Source: Sphingobacterium composti
Lineage (GTDB): Bacteria > Bacteroidota > Bacteroidia > Sphingobacteriales > Sphingobacteriaceae
DNA: 64,000 nt
Assembly (NCBI RefSeq): GCF_009829075.1
Contig: NZ_WUQZ01000002.1
Location: forward strand, 149,959-213,958
Direction: 5' to 3'
Below, piece by piece: positions 7,097-16,533 of the stretch; positions within the stretch are counted from its first letter, which is position 1, and each line of letters opens with the position of its first letter. Both the position numbers and the translations under genes were made by a program. The notes beneath the pieces are model-generated. The model was not told the origin of the DNA. It saw only the letters and a program-made list of their open reading frames with translations, and did no database searches.

Positions 7097-8554
7097 ATGA
7101 AAAAGATACACGTCTTAATATTACAGGCATTCATTAGACCATTCATTGTCACATTTTTTATTGTGATGTTTGTTCTACTGATGCTTTTTTTGTTTAAATA
7201 CATTGACGACCTCATAGGAAAAGGGTTAGAATGGTATGTTATCCTTGAGTTAATTGGGTACCAGTGTGCCGTGCAGCTCTCTATGGCTCTACCACTATCC
7301 ATGTTACTTTCCTCGATTATGACTTTCGGAAATTTGGGTGAAAGTTATGAATTGGTTGCTATTAAAGCTGCTGGAGTATCACTACGTAAGGCTATGACTC
7401 CACTATTTGTTTTAGTCGCCATATTTGCCGGATCCTCTTTTGTGTTTTCGGATTACACACTACCGGTAGTGAATTTAAAAATGGGATCGTTACTATGGGA
7501 TGTAACAAAGAAAAAAGCTGACTTTTTGATTAAGCCAGGAATTTTCAATAATTCTATTCCTAACTATTCTATACGTGCTAAAAATAAATCAAAAGACGGC
7601 ACCGAACTTTATGATCTAACCATCTATAATAGTAATAGCGGATCTACTGGAAGCAATGTACTAATGGCTGACACAGGCTATATGTACAATTCTCGTGACC
7701 AGAACTACCTAATTTTGAAGTTGATTAATGGCGTTCAGTACCAAGATTCACGAAAACAAAACTCTACGAATTACGATCCAAGACAACAATTTACACGTTT
7801 CTATTTTAGAGAGACGGAGACAAAATTTGACATGTCTGCATTTGACATGAAACGTACAGATGAAAATTTGTTTAAAGGACACCATCAGATGATGAATTTA
7901 CGTCAACTCAAATTAAAATCTGATACTACACAAATGCAAATTGATAGTATATCGACATTAAATGCTTCCGAATTAAAAGCTCATGTATTATTTACGTCAC
8001 CCTATTACAACAAAGATATTGGTCCGAGAGCTAAAATTAAAGATACTACTGACATCCTCAGCTATATTCCCAAAGAAAGTCGCAGAGCTGCAATAAGCTC
8101 TGCAATGAGTAATATGCAATATTTTCGTGATGCAACATTCATTCGAGGAAGCATGTACAAGGAATTAGTCGATAAAGACATTAAGTATGATGTAGAATGG
8201 CATCGTAAATTTACATTAGCTGTTTCATGTCTTCTTCTTTTCGCCATTGGCGCACCATTAGGTGCTATTGTGCGAAAAGGTGGCCTTGGAGCCCCAGTAG
8301 TTATGTCAATTATATTTTTCTTAATATACCATATCATTTCTACTGTAGCAGAGAAATCTGCGAAAGATGGTGCTTTAACACCTTTTTGGGGTATGTGGAT
8401 GGCGATTATTGTTTTAGCTCCGCTAGCAGCGTTTCTAACCTACAAATCTACGACCGACTCTACTCTATTCGATTCTGCCCAATACAAACTGAAAGCCGAA
8501 CGTGCTTGGGAGTGGATAAAGACTAAAATGGGAGGCAAGAAATTGAAAGTCTAA
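7097..8554 (+). CDS. LptF/LptG family lipopolysaccharide export permease
   Basis: LptF and LptG form the inner-membrane part of the LPS transporter that, with LptB, extracts LPS and passes it to the periplasmic bridge. The 485-aa protein has the family layout. Three N-terminal helices (about 11-35, 50-75, 98-118) include FIRPFIVTFFIVMFVLLML and LPLSMLLSSIMTFG. A large beta-jellyroll periplasmic domain follows, then three C-terminal helices, with FAIGAPLGAIVRKGGLGAP near the fourth. At 485 aa it is longer than E. coli LptF/G (about 360), as I recall for Bacteroidota members. F and G cannot be distinguished here. Confidence 0.9.
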   Translation: MKKIHVLILQAFIRPFIVTFFIVMFVLLMLFLFKYIDDLIGKGLEWYVILELIGYQCAVQLSMALPLSMLLSSIMTFGNLGESYELVAIKAAGVSLRKAMTPLFVLVAIFAGSSFVFSDYTLPVVNLKMGSLLWDVTKKKADFLIKPGIFNNSIPNYSIRAKNKSKDGTELYDLTIYNSNSGSTGSNVLMADTGYMYNSRDQNYLILKLINGVQYQDSRKQNSTNYDPRQQFTRFYFRETETKFDMSAFDMKRTDENLFKGHHQMMNLRQLKLKSDTTQMQIDSISTLNASELKAHVLFTSPYYNKDIGPRAKIKDTTDILSYIPKESRRAAISSAMSNMQYFRDATFIRGSMYKELVDKDIKYDVEWHRKFTLAVSCLLLFAIGAPLGAIVRKGGLGAPVVMSIIFFLIYHIISTVAEKSAKDGALTPFWGMWMAIIVLAPLAAFLTYKSTTDSTLFDSAQYKLKAERAWEWIKTKMGGKKLKV

Positions 8555-8627
8555 TTTTAAATTTGACGCAGTCCTTATACTTAATTCATAAAATCTTATT
8601 TACTTAGCGTAAAATTATAATATATCG

Positions 8628-9842
8628 ATGGATATAAAATTAAACACCATAGAAGAAGCTATTGAAGACATTAAAGCAGGGAAAGTAATCATTGTGGTGG
8701 ATGATGAAGACCGTGAAAATGAAGGTGATTTCGTAACAGCAGCACGCAATGCTACGCCTGAAGTAATTAATTTTATGGCTACGCATGGTAGAGGTCTTGT
8801 ATGTGCTCCATTGACTAGAGAACGTTGTGAAGAATTAAACTTGCATCCAATGGTCGGTCAAAATACAGCAGTCTACGAAACAAACTTTACTGTTTCTGTG
8901 GATTTGCAAGGTTATGGATGTACTACTGGTATATCTGCTTCTGACCGTTCTAAAACTATTAAAGCTCTTATCGACCCAAATATTGATCCAGCAGAATTGG
9001 GTCGTCCAGGACATATTTTTCCATTAATCGCAATGGATGGTGGTGTTCTTAGACGTACAGGACATACAGAAGCTTCTGTGGATTTGGCACGTTTAGCAGG
9101 TTTCGAACCAGCGGGAGTATTAGTCGAGATATTAAAAGATGATGGCGAGATGGCAAGACTTCCTGATTTGATGGAAGTTGCTAAACGTTTTGATCTCAAA
9201 ATTATTAGTATCGAGGATCTAATTGAATACCGGCTGAAACATGACACGCTTATTCAAGAAGAAGTATCTGTGCATATGCCGACTGAATATGGCGATTTCA
9301 AAATGAAAGCTTTTACGCAAAAGAATTCAGGCGAACAACATTTGGCAATATACAAAGGTGAATGGGAAGAAGATGAACCAGTTTTGGTACGTGTACATAG
9401 TTCATGTGTTACTGGGGATATTTTTGGATCATGTCGCTGTGATTGTGGCCCTCAGCTACACAAAGCTATGGAGATGATCGAAAAAGAAGGTAAAGGTGTC
9501 ATTGTGTACATGAACCAAGAAGGTCGTGGTATCGGTCTAATCAACAAACTTCACGCTTATAAATTGCAAGAAGATGGTGTTGATACTGTAGATGCGAACA
9601 TACAATTAGGCTTTAAGGCAGATTTAAGGGATTATGGAGTCGGCGCTCAAATTTTACGCTATATGGGCGTAACAAAAATGCGTTTAATGTCCAATAATCC
9701 TACTAAACGTGCGGGCCTAGTTGGTTATGGTTTAGAAATCGTAGACAATGTTCCTATTGAAATTATTCCAAATCCATACAACGAAGAGTACTTAAAAACA
9801 AAAAGAGATAGAATGGGTCATACCATTTTGAAAAACCTATAA
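8628..9842 (+). CDS. ribBA: Bifunctional 3,4-dihydroxy-2-butanone-4-phosphate synthase / GTP cyclohydrolase II
   Basis: The protein supplies both precursors of riboflavin. The N-terminal RibB domain (about 1-200) makes the four-carbon unit from ribulose 5-phosphate, and the C-terminal RibA domain (about 205-400) opens the GTP ring. RibB shows [11 protein letters not shown] at 25-35 and the [11 protein letters not shown] block. RibA shows the zinc cysteines Cys260, Cys271 and Cys273 in HSSC...RCDC and the NQEGRGIGL motif. The 404-aa length is normal for the fusion. No FMN riboswitch was seen upstream. A hairpin terminator follows. Confidence 0.97.
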   Translation: MDIKLNTIEEAIEDIKAGKVIIVVDDEDRENEGDFVTAARNATPEVINFMATHGRGLVCAPLTRERCEELNLHPMVGQNTAVYETNFTVSVDLQGYGCTTGISASDRSKTIKALIDPNIDPAELGRPGHIFPLIAMDGGVLRRTGHTEASVDLARLAGFEPAGVLVEILKDDGEMARLPDLMEVAKRFDLKIISIEDLIEYRLKHDTLIQEEVSVHMPTEYGDFKMKAFTQKNSGEQHLAIYKGEWEEDEPVLVRVHSSCVTGDIFGSCRCDCGPQLHKAMEMIEKEGKGVIVYMNQEGRGIGLINKLHAYKLQEDGVDTVDANIQLGFKADLRDYGVGAQILRYMGVTKMRLMSNNPTKRAGLVGYGLEIVDNVPIEIIPNPYNEEYLKTKRDRMGHTILKNL

Positions 9843-9847
9843 GCGTT

Positions 9848-9876
9848 AAAAGAGGATAATATCCTCTTTTTCTTTT
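9848..9876 (+). terminator. Terminator after ribBA
   Basis: AAAAGAGGATA (9848-9858) and its complement (9860-9870) form a tight hairpin followed by TCTTTTT. Confidence 0.8.
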
Positions 9877-9913
9877 TAAAAACTTTCTATTCTTACAGAA
9901 CGTTTAATAGCAT

Positions 9914-11344
9914 ATGGAAAATAAACTATTTATAGAACAAGCATATATTGATGGAGAATTTATTTCGAGTAAGCACACTTTTGAAATTATAAATCCATCT
10001 ACCAATAAAAGTATTGGCTCAATGCCAGACTTGACAATTGATGATTGTAAAAGTGCAATTGATGCAGCTTATCTAGCTTGGGAGTCATGGAAAAATACTC
10101 CAATTGGTGAACGTTGCGCTATTGTGCGTAGGATTTACGAACTTACTAATCAATATAAAAGTCAGTTATCTGAAATAATCACTTTAGAATCTGGAAAACC
10201 TTTAACTGAATCTCTAAGTGAAGTAGATTATGGAAATGCTTTTGTAGAATGGTATGCAGAAGAAGGAAAAAGAGCATATGGTGAAACTATTCCTTCTATG
10301 AATGGAAATTCAAACATTTCTACGATTAAACAAAGTATTGGTGTTGTTGCAGCTATTACCCCTTGGAACTTTCCTTTAGCGATGATATCACGCAAGATGG
10401 CTCCGGCTCTAGTAGCTGGATGTACTTTGGTACTAAAACCAGCTTCTCAAACACCTTTTACAGCGATTGCACTTGCTAAAATTTGCGAGATGGCAGGTTT
10501 GCCAAAAAGTATTTTTTCTGTAGTAACATCAAAGGATAGCAAAGGAATAGGCGAAGAATTAGCAACGAATCCTTTGATACGTAAATTGACATTTACAGGT
10601 TCTACAGAAGTTGGCAGAACTCTAATGTCGCAAGCTGCAACAACAATTAAACGTGTATCTTTTGAGCTCGGAGGCAATGCTCCATTTATCGTTTTTGATG
10701 ATGCTAATATTAATGCAGCAGTACAAGGTGCCGTAGCAGGAAAATTCAGAAATGCTGGACAAACATGCGTCTCTATTAACCGATTCTTTGTACATGAAGC
10801 TGTTTACGATGAATTTGCTAGTAAATTAACCGAAGCAGTCAAAAAATTAAAAGTAGCGGATGGACTGGAAAAAGGGAGTCAAATTGGCCCCTTAATAAAT
10901 GCTTCTGCCGTCGAAAAAGTAACAAAACATATTCATGATGCTGTAGAAAATGGAGCATCTATACTTGTTGGAGGTAATAAATTGAAGGGAAATTTCTTTG
11001 AGCCAACAGTCCTTTCCAATGTTTCTTATGATTCGTTAATACAATCCGAAGAGACTTTCGGTCCTATATGTGCTTTATTAAAATTTTCAACTGAGGAAGA
11101 AGTAATTCATAAAGCTAATGACACTCCTTTCGGACTAGCTGCATATTTTTATAGTGAAAATGTTAGAAGATGCCAACGTGTAAGTGAAGCTTTAGAAGCT
11201 GGAATGGTTGGTATCAACACTGGATTAATTTCCAATGCTGCTGCACCATTCGGAGGAATAAAACAATCTGGAATTGGACGGGAAGGTTCGAAATATGGAT
11301 TGGATGAGTATTTGGAATTAAAATATTTATGTAGTAGTATATAA
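9914..11344 (+). CDS. gabD: NAD(P)-dependent succinate-semialdehyde dehydrogenase
   Basis: This cytosolic aldehyde dehydrogenase oxidises succinate semialdehyde to succinate, the last step of GABA breakdown. The 476-aa length is typical. The active-site Glu is Glu251 in FELGGNAPF and the catalytic Cys is Cys285 in NAGQTCVS. The cofactor region has PWNFPLAMISRKMAPALVAG and the FTGSTEVGR turn, and the C-terminus has the PFGGIKQSGIGREG block usual for GabD. No GABA transaminase is adjacent, so the in vivo aldehyde could differ. It ends in a very strong hairpin. Confidence 0.9.
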   Translation: MENKLFIEQAYIDGEFISSKHTFEIINPSTNKSIGSMPDLTIDDCKSAIDAAYLAWESWKNTPIGERCAIVRRIYELTNQYKSQLSEIITLESGKPLTESLSEVDYGNAFVEWYAEEGKRAYGETIPSMNGNSNISTIKQSIGVVAAITPWNFPLAMISRKMAPALVAGCTLVLKPASQTPFTAIALAKICEMAGLPKSIFSVVTSKDSKGIGEELATNPLIRKLTFTGSTEVGRTLMSQAATTIKRVSFELGGNAPFIVFDDANINAAVQGAVAGKFRNAGQTCVSINRFFVHEAVYDEFASKLTEAVKKLKVADGLEKGSQIGPLINASAVEKVTKHIHDAVENGASILVGGNKLKGNFFEPTVLSNVSYDSLIQSEETFGPICALLKFSTEEEVIHKANDTPFGLAAYFYSENVRRCQRVSEALEAGMVGINTGLISNAAAPFGGIKQSGIGREGSKYGLDEYLELKYLCSSI

Positions 11345-11399
11345 ACTTATTTTAAAAATCCACTTAATGTCTTAAGTGGATTTTTAAAATAAGTTTATA
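11340..11399. terminator. Bidirectional terminator between gabD and hemJ
   Basis: Arms 11340-11367 and 11372-11399 form a perfect 28-bp stem with a TGTC loop. The outer stem includes the gabD stop codon. A and T tracts on both sides suit both convergent genes. Confidence 0.9.
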
Positions 11400-11402
11400 A
11401 CG

Positions 11403-11954
11403 TTAATCTACCTTCTCGCCTTTAGATTTTCTATAACTTTTATATAGTTTAATTAGAATCATTAATAAAATTGCTAATCCTAACAGCCCCACAACTCCGT
11501 AAATCCAATTTAAAGTAGATTTGAGTATAACAAGAAATACTATTGCAAATAATATAATTGTGGAAACTTCATTCCACAACCTCAATTGACCCGAAGTCCA
11601 GGAAGACTTCTCATCACGTAGGCGATACATAATTTGCTGAGATTTGAAATGATATAATACTAACCCAAAAACAAAAGCTAATTTAAGTTGCATCCAACCC
11701 ATAGATAATAGAGCGGGATTCATATGCAACATTACTAAAGCTGAAGCAATTGTGATATACATTGCTGGCGTAGTGATTACCCACCAAAGCCTATTTTCCA
11801 TTATAATGAATTGCTTGTGTAAAATTGAATACACATCATTGCCCTTATCCTTTGCTTCTGTATGATAAATAAATAAACGTGGCATATAAAACAAGCCCGC
11901 CATCCAACAAACCACAAAAATTATATGAATAGCTTTAGTGTAGAGATAAATCAT
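11403..11954 (-). CDS. hemJ: HemJ-type protoporphyrinogen IX oxidase
   Basis: HemJ is the membrane enzyme that oxidises protoporphyrinogen IX to protoporphyrin IX in bacteria lacking HemY or HemG. This 183-aa protein has about five hydrophobic segments. It carries the characteristic N-terminal block HIIFVVCWMAGLFYMPRLF with the conserved early His, and the RLWNE motif that starts the fourth helix. It resembles CopD-fold proteins, so automated naming may say CopD family. hemE lies about 2.3 kb away on the same strand, beyond the fimbrillin genes, consistent with a haem role. Confidence 0.85.
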   Translation of the reverse strand: MIYLYTKAIHIIFVVCWMAGLFYMPRLFIYHTEAKDKGNDVYSILHKQFIIMENRLWWVITTPAMYITIASALVMLHMNPALLSMGWMQLKLAFVFGLVLYHFKSQQIMYRLRDEKSSWTSGQLRLWNEVSTIILFAIVFLVILKSTLNWIYGVVGLLGLAILLMILIKLYKSYRKSKGEKVD

Positions 11955-12343
11955 AAAACAAAATTAGCAAAACATACTTATAAAATTGCAATCATGTAAT
12001 TACATGACATTACACGTACTGATTAATGTCATAGAAATTCGAAAAATTCTAAATTCTACCAAGTTATCATCAACAACAACAATTAACTTTTAGTAAACCT
12101 TTATATTTTAATTACAATTATTAGGACAATGGATTGATTAAATAATATACTACACCAATTAGGTTAGTCTTTAAATGCATTAATTAATAAATAAATTTAA
12201 AAAAGAAAATTATATAATATTACTTATAATAAATTAACCTAAAATAATATTTCATCCACATTTTATTATCCCCGTTATCTACAACATCCATAATTTTATT
12301 ACAAATCCATTAACCTTTACTAATTAATATTATCAATTTTGCT
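11955..12343. other. Long A+T-rich intergenic region, no gene seen
   Basis: This is the upstream region of both hemJ (minus) and the fimbrillin pair (plus). It is extremely A+T-rich with scattered stops in all frames. No convincing -33/-7 pair was found, although TATCAATTTTG near 12331-12341 loosely resembles a -7 box. Confidence 0.5.
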
Positions 12344-12372
12344 TGTGAATTCAACTCTTAATTGAATTCACA
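12344..12372. repeat. 11-bp perfect inverted repeat before the fimbrillin genes
   Basis: Arms 12344-12354 and 12362-12372 are perfectly complementary, separated by 7 nt. Each arm contains the palindrome GAATTC. It sits 20 nt before the micro-ORF ATG. It may be an operator or a 5' untranslated hairpin. There is no T run, so it is not a terminator. Confidence 0.6.
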
Positions 12373-12392
12373 CTAACAAAAAACACACACAA

Positions 12393-12554
12393 ATGAAAAG
12401 AATTTACACATCACCTACTATTACAGTATCTATAGTAGATATTGAAAGTAGCCTCTGCAGCACTTCCAGTACTATCCAAGTTGGCAGCAATGACTTGGAT
12501 TACCAACAGGAATGGGAAGAATTAGATGATGACAAACGATTTATTGAATGGTAA
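12393..12554 (+). CDS. Small Bacteroidota peptide preceding a fimbrillin lipoprotein (53 aa)
   Basis: The ORF starts at the ATG at 12393 and encodes 53 aa. It begins MKRIYTSPTITVSIVDIES, continues with a Ser/Thr/Cys patch (LCSTSST) and ends acidic (EWEELDDDKRFIEW). This layout, M-K-x-Y-x-x-P followed by a beta strand, a small-residue patch and an acidic Trp-containing end, is common in short Bacteroidota ORFs next to surface lipoproteins; their function is unknown. The stop lies 11 bp before the fimbrillin ATG at 12566 and overlaps an alternative in-frame ATG at 12548, so the two are very likely translated from one mRNA. Confidence 0.7.
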   Translation: MKRIYTSPTITVSIVDIESSLCSTSSTIQVGSNDLDYQQEWEELDDDKRFIEW

Positions 12555-12565
12555 TATTGATGTAT

Positions 12566-14152
12566 ATGAAAAAAATTAAAACAAATAGTAATCTACTAAT
12601 TCTTTTCTTTATTGCCCTTCTTAATATTACTCAATCATGTAGCAAAAAAGAAGATGCTGATTTTAATAAAGAAATCAATATTCCTGAAGGTTATGCCGCT
12701 ATAAACTTTGATATTATTGATATTAGCTTCGAAGAGGAAAGCCTTGGTGATGCTAAGAGCGCTACTGTAAAGATTAACAATCCTACTAACCAAGTATCAG
12801 TAAGTGCCAATATACAAACTGGCATGACGTGCCAAGTTTCATTAGAACCACAATCGACTAGTAATTTCAAAGATCTACTCAAAGAAGATTCAAAAATGGC
12901 GATAACTAGGAGTAAATCGATTGATCTAAATACTCATTATAGAGTTTATGTATACGACAAATCAACTGGTGAATTAGCTACATCGAAAAATTATATACGT
13001 GGTAAGGAAAAAGACGCCGGACCATTATTGGTGTATGGAGGAAAAGAATATACTATTGTCGCATATTCTATTAATTCAAAATCAGAATTTCCAGCGGAAA
13101 TAGAAAATGCGACAAACATCAATACCGCTACCATATCCAATCCGCAAGTTGAGTTTATGTTTCAAAAACAGGATATTAAAATCCAGCACAATAGCAACAA
13201 TACTATTAAATTGAAATTTAAACATCAGTTTAGCCAAATTACTACCATTATTAAGCTAGATAATACTACACAAGCTTACGCTTCAATTAGAGGAGCAAAT
13301 GGAGCTTCATACATAAAACCAAGTTACTCAAAAACAAAATTCAAAGTAAGTAACGGTACAATAAGCGCAAATAATGATGATCTTAATACCCTCGGATCTT
13401 CAGTCAACTTTCCGTTCATACCATTTGATAATTTGAAAACATATAGCATAACGAGTCTTACTCCTACAATATTAAATACCCCTACTTCAGAAACAAAAGG
13501 AACATTTACAATTGAGACACTAACAATAGGCGATGTGTCTAGGCGAGTAGATATAAACGACCTTAACTTAAAACCTGGCGTGAAATATAATTTAGTATTA
13601 ACTTTCCATGTACCAGAAACAACCATAATAGGTGCAAACCCAACGTTCCATTTTTATGACACAACTACTAAAGACACTCCATTTTATCATGCTGTGAATT
13701 TAGAAAATCCAACTTTCGGAGCTCAAATCGACATATGGTATCTTGACAATTCATTTAATTTAAATATAAACGGACAAAACCTATTTACTAAAGAACTTAA
13801 TTTTGAAGGCTTCCCATTGCACGATGTATATTTTAGTGACGATACGTATTATGGAAGTTTGGACAAACCAAGTGGAAATATAAGCGTAATTTATAGAATA
13901 AATGAGACTGCTCCACGCCAACAAATCCCTGTCGTACGCCTTACAATCGATGAAAATGGAAATGTAAAGTTATTTGGAAGAAAACGAATGTCTGAGGGAT
14001 TAAGAGAACTAAATATTAGAAACACTGTAAGAATTAATCCGTTAGCTAAATTGAATCCAAATGGTATAAATAAATTAACTTTTTCTTCAACAAGATGGAC
14101 TACTACAGATGTACAAGGAAGAATTTATGGTATTAGGGTAAAAACACCATAA
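12566..14152 (+). CDS. Fimbrillin family lipoprotein
   Basis: This is a predicted surface lipoprotein of 528 aa from the ATG at 12566. In-frame ATGs at 12548 and 12560 would only lengthen the signal sequence. The signal peptide ends in the lipobox TQSC (Cys25) followed by SKKEDAD. The mature part is beta-rich and resembles Mfa-like/FimA-type fimbrillins: YRVYVYDKSTGELATSKNY, then a YGGKEYTIVAYSIN block, then KLKFKHQFSQITTII, typical of the N-terminal fimbrillin domain. Such proteins form or decorate the pili of Bacteroidota. It is a single gene without anchor or usher partners here, so assembly into a pilus is uncertain. Confidence 0.8.
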   Translation: MKKIKTNSNLLILFFIALLNITQSCSKKEDADFNKEINIPEGYAAINFDIIDISFEEESLGDAKSATVKINNPTNQVSVSANIQTGMTCQVSLEPQSTSNFKDLLKEDSKMAITRSKSIDLNTHYRVYVYDKSTGELATSKNYIRGKEKDAGPLLVYGGKEYTIVAYSINSKSEFPAEIENATNINTATISNPQVEFMFQKQDIKIQHNSNNTIKLKFKHQFSQITTIIKLDNTTQAYASIRGANGASYIKPSYSKTKFKVSNGTISANNDDLNTLGSSVNFPFIPFDNLKTYSITSLTPTILNTPTSETKGTFTIETLTIGDVSRRVDINDLNLKPGVKYNLVLTFHVPETTIIGANPTFHFYDTTTKDTPFYHAVNLENPTFGAQIDIWYLDNSFNLNINGQNLFTKELNFEGFPLHDVYFSDDTYYGSLDKPSGNISVIYRINETAPRQQIPVVRLTIDENGNVKLFGRKRMSEGLRELNIRNTVRINPLAKLNPNGINKLTFSSTRWTTTDVQGRIYGIRVKTP

Positions 14153-14173
14153 GAACTTATTCTACTACTTATG

Positions 14174-14214
14174 AAAATACTAAGGCTAACAATTGTTAGC
14201 CTTTAGTATTTTTA
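14174..14214. terminator. Bidirectional terminator between fimbrillin and hemE
   Basis: AAAATACTAAGGCTAAC pairs with GTTAGCCTTTAGTATTTT with one bulged T, centred on AATT at 14191-14194, with A/T tails on both sides. Confidence 0.85.
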
Positions 14215-14234
14215 ATATTTTGTGAGATTCAGAA

Positions 14235-15272
14235 TTAGTATCTGAACTCTTTAATTGTATCAATCGCAAATTTTACGTGATCAAATTTCATATCAGGAGA
14301 AATTCCGTGGCCAAGATTACAAATAAACCCTTTCTCACCCCGCATTCTTTCGAATAATTGGTGAATCTTAGCTTTGATTACAGACTTATCCGCATACATA
14401 ATAAATGGATCCAAGTTACCCTGAACAGCGATACCTTCTGGCAATGATTTTTTCATATTCAATAAATCTGCATTCCAATCCACAGAAATCACATCAGGTT
14501 TTGTTTCAACCATCAACGGAGCAAACACCGATGCGCCTTTTGCGAAAGAAATAACTGGAACTGTACGTTTCAAATTCTCGATGATGTATTTGTTGTATTT
14601 GTGTGAGAACTCACTGTAATCATTCCACGACAAAGCAGAAGCCCAGCTATCAAACAACTGAACCGCATTTACGCCCGCGTCGATTTGCATATTCAAATAA
14701 GCAATGGTTAAATCAGCAATTTTCTGTAAAATATGATGCGCTAATTCCGGGTCATTATTTAACATCAACTTCGTTAACTTAAAATCTCTTGTTGAACCTC
14801 CTTCTACCAAATAACTCAAAATAGTAAACGGCGCTCCCGCAAAACCAATCAATGGAATCGAACCATTCAAACGTTGCTGAATTACTTTGATCGCATCAGC
14901 TACATATTGTAATTTATCTACACTTTCTGCGCCAGCTAATTTTTGCGCATCCGCTAATGAACGTACAGGATTAGAAAAACGAGGCCCTACGCCTTGTTCA
15001 AAAGAAAGATCACCCCCCATTGCCTCAGCTGTAACTAATATATCTGAGAATAAGATTGCAGCGTCTATACCAAGCAAATCTACAGGCAACATCGTTACGT
15101 CTGCTGCTATTTCAGGAGTTTTACACATTTCTAAGAAAGTGTGTTTATTTTTAATCTCCCAATATTCAGGCATAAAACGTCCCGCTTGACGCATAAACCA
15201 TACTGGAGGTCTTTCAGTAAGCTGCGAATTTGCAGCTCTCATAAACAAATCGTTTTGTAAAATCGTACTCAC
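14235..15272 (-). CDS. hemE: Uroporphyrinogen III decarboxylase
   Basis: HemE removes four carboxylates from uroporphyrinogen III to give coproporphyrinogen III in haem synthesis. The 345-aa length is normal. The N-terminal signature RPPVWFMRQAGRFMPEYWE is present at about 22-40 with the substrate-binding Arg residues. Also visible are the DILV...MGGDLSFEQGVGP segment and the C-terminal NLGHGISPD block. It is the last gene of a minus-strand operon: the TPR gene stops 7 bp upstream of its ATG. Coupling to a two-component system suggests regulated haem synthesis, but that is inference from layout. Confidence 0.96.
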   Translation of the reverse strand: MSTILQNDLFMRAANSQLTERPPVWFMRQAGRFMPEYWEIKNKHTFLEMCKTPEIAADVTMLPVDLLGIDAAILFSDILVTAEAMGGDLSFEQGVGPRFSNPVRSLADAQKLAGAESVDKLQYVADAIKVIQQRLNGSIPLIGFAGAPFTILSYLVEGGSTRDFKLTKLMLNNDPELAHHILQKIADLTIAYLNMQIDAGVNAVQLFDSWASALSWNDYSEFSHKYNKYIIENLKRTVPVISFAKGASVFAPLMVETKPDVISVDWNADLLNMKKSLPEGIAVQGNLDPFIMYADKSVIKAKIHQLFERMRGEKGFICNLGHGISPDMKFDHVKFAIDTIKEFRY

Positions 15273-15279
15273 TATACTT

Positions 15280-15795
15280 TTATTTATATTTTTCTATTTC
15301 TTTTTTTATTTTTTGAACAATATCTTTTTGTCTTTCTGTCAAGGCCAATTTGTCGGCAACAGATAGATAAGCCTCTGTTCTTTCGTATTCCTTCTTACGC
15401 AAATTAATATTAGCCAAATTGATTAATACCATTGCCTTTTCATAATCCTTACGCCAAGGCAATCTTGAAGCTAACTGAAAATGATATTCGGCTTCATCAA
15501 TTCTATCTTCCTTCAAAGCGATATTTCCCATCATAAATTCGTAGAAGTTTCTTCTCCCCTTGCGCAGATGATCAGGATTTTTTATCTCTGATAGTAAATT
15601 CTTAGTTTTATCGTAATCTTGCTTATGAAAAGCCTGCGTAGCCAAAAAAACTGTACCATCTCGGTATTGACTCCACACCATATACCCAATAAGCCCAAGC
15701 ACATATACACAAGCGTAAAAATACCCCGACACCAGGCAGTAAGCTAGTAAAATTACAGCTAAAGCTATAATGATTAAACGGATTTTCGTGTTCAT
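15280..15795 (-). CDS. Membrane-anchored tetratricopeptide-repeat protein
   Basis: This 171-aa protein has two N-terminal hydrophobic helices (about 7-23 and 25-42, with LIIIALAVILLAYCLVSGYF), followed by helical repeats. The repeats resemble TPRs: a FHKQDYDKTKNLLSEI helix pair, then NIALKEDRIDEAEYHFQLAS and ANINLRKKEYERTEAYLSVA at about 91-150. TPRs mediate protein contacts, so a scaffold role at the inner membrane is likely. The specific partner is unknown. It lies 15 bp after the response regulator and 7 bp before hemE. Confidence 0.8.
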   Translation of the reverse strand: MNTKIRLIIIALAVILLAYCLVSGYFYACVYVLGLIGYMVWSQYRDGTVFLATQAFHKQDYDKTKNLLSEIKNPDHLRKGRRNFYEFMMGNIALKEDRIDEAEYHFQLASRLPWRKDYEKAMVLINLANINLRKKEYERTEAYLSVADKLALTERQKDIVQKIKKEIEKYK

Positions 15796-15810
15796 TATAT
15801 TATATAAGCG

Positions 15811-16533
15811 CTATTGTGCTTCGCCGTTATCAGTAAATTTGTAGCCTACACCACGAATGGAATGAAAATAAATAGGATGTTTCTGATCAGGCTCAAAATA
15901 TTTACGGAATGTTAATATGAAATTATCAATAGTTCTGGTTGATGGATATACATCATAATTCCAAACTGTCTCCAATATTTGTTCACGTGAAACAGCCTCA
16001 TTACGTCTTTCAATTAATAATTTAAGCAACATTGTTTCTTTCTTAGTCAAAGAAGTAATAGAGCCGTCCGCATGATGTAATTCAAACGAATTGAAATAAA
16101 TCGTCTTATCACCAATAGTATATGAATTCAATTCTTTCAAATCTTCTGGTTTCAATCCCCGACGTATCAAATTACCTACACGAAGAATCAACTCTTCTAG
16201 ATTAAAAGGTTTTACCAAATAATCATCAGCTCCCTTTTTCAGTCCTGTAATACGATCTTCACTGCTATTTTTAGCAGTCAAAAACATAATAGGCACTTCT
16301 GTATTTTGCAATCGAATTGTTTCTGCTACTTGGAAACCATCAATCTCTGGAATCATCACATCCAAAATAATCAAGTTAAAACGCTCTTCTTTAAAAATCT
16401 TTAGCGCTTTCTTTCCATCGGTAGCTGTAGTTACGCGATAACCTTCTAATTCCAAATTTAGTTTTATAGCTTCCAACAAATGTTCTTCGTCTTCGACTAA
16501 TAGTATTCTTTGTTTAGCTTGCATAATTTTCAA
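15811..16533 (-). CDS. OmpR/PhoB family response regulator
   Basis: This is a two-component regulator of 240 aa. The receiver domain (about 9-122) has the acidic pocket around Asp15, the phospho-acceptor Asp58 in LIILDVMIPEIDGF, and Lys108 in LVKPF. The C-terminal winged-helix DNA-binding domain (about 140-235) has SLTKKETMLLKLL and RTIDNFILTFRKYFE. The sequence is close in feel to the RprY-type regulators of Bacteroidota. A start at residue 4 (MQAKQ) is also possible. Its reading frame overlaps the end of the kinase gene by 20 nt, so the two are translationally linked. Confidence 0.92.
   Translation of the reverse strand: MKIMQAKQRILLVEDEEHLLEAIKLNLELEGYRVTTATDGKKALKIFKEERFNLIILDVMIPEIDGFQVAETIRLQNTEVPIMFLTAKNSSEDRITGLKKGADDYLVKPFNLEELILRVGNLIRRGLKPEDLKELNSYTIGDKTIYFNSFELHHADGSITSLTKKETMLLKLLIERRNEAVSREQILETVWNYDVYPSTRTIDNFILTFRKYFEPDQKHPIYFHSIRGVGYKFTDNGEAQ

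Noticed and set aside
8555..8627. Possible FMN riboswitch before ribBA
   Set aside because: The gap is only 73 bp and lacks the conserved AGGGA/GGC-like RFN elements and stem arrangement.
11340..11399. 28-bp perfect inverted repeat considered as a transposon end
   Set aside because: It is a single hairpin with a 4-nt loop between convergent stops, with no transposase or second copy, so it is a terminator.
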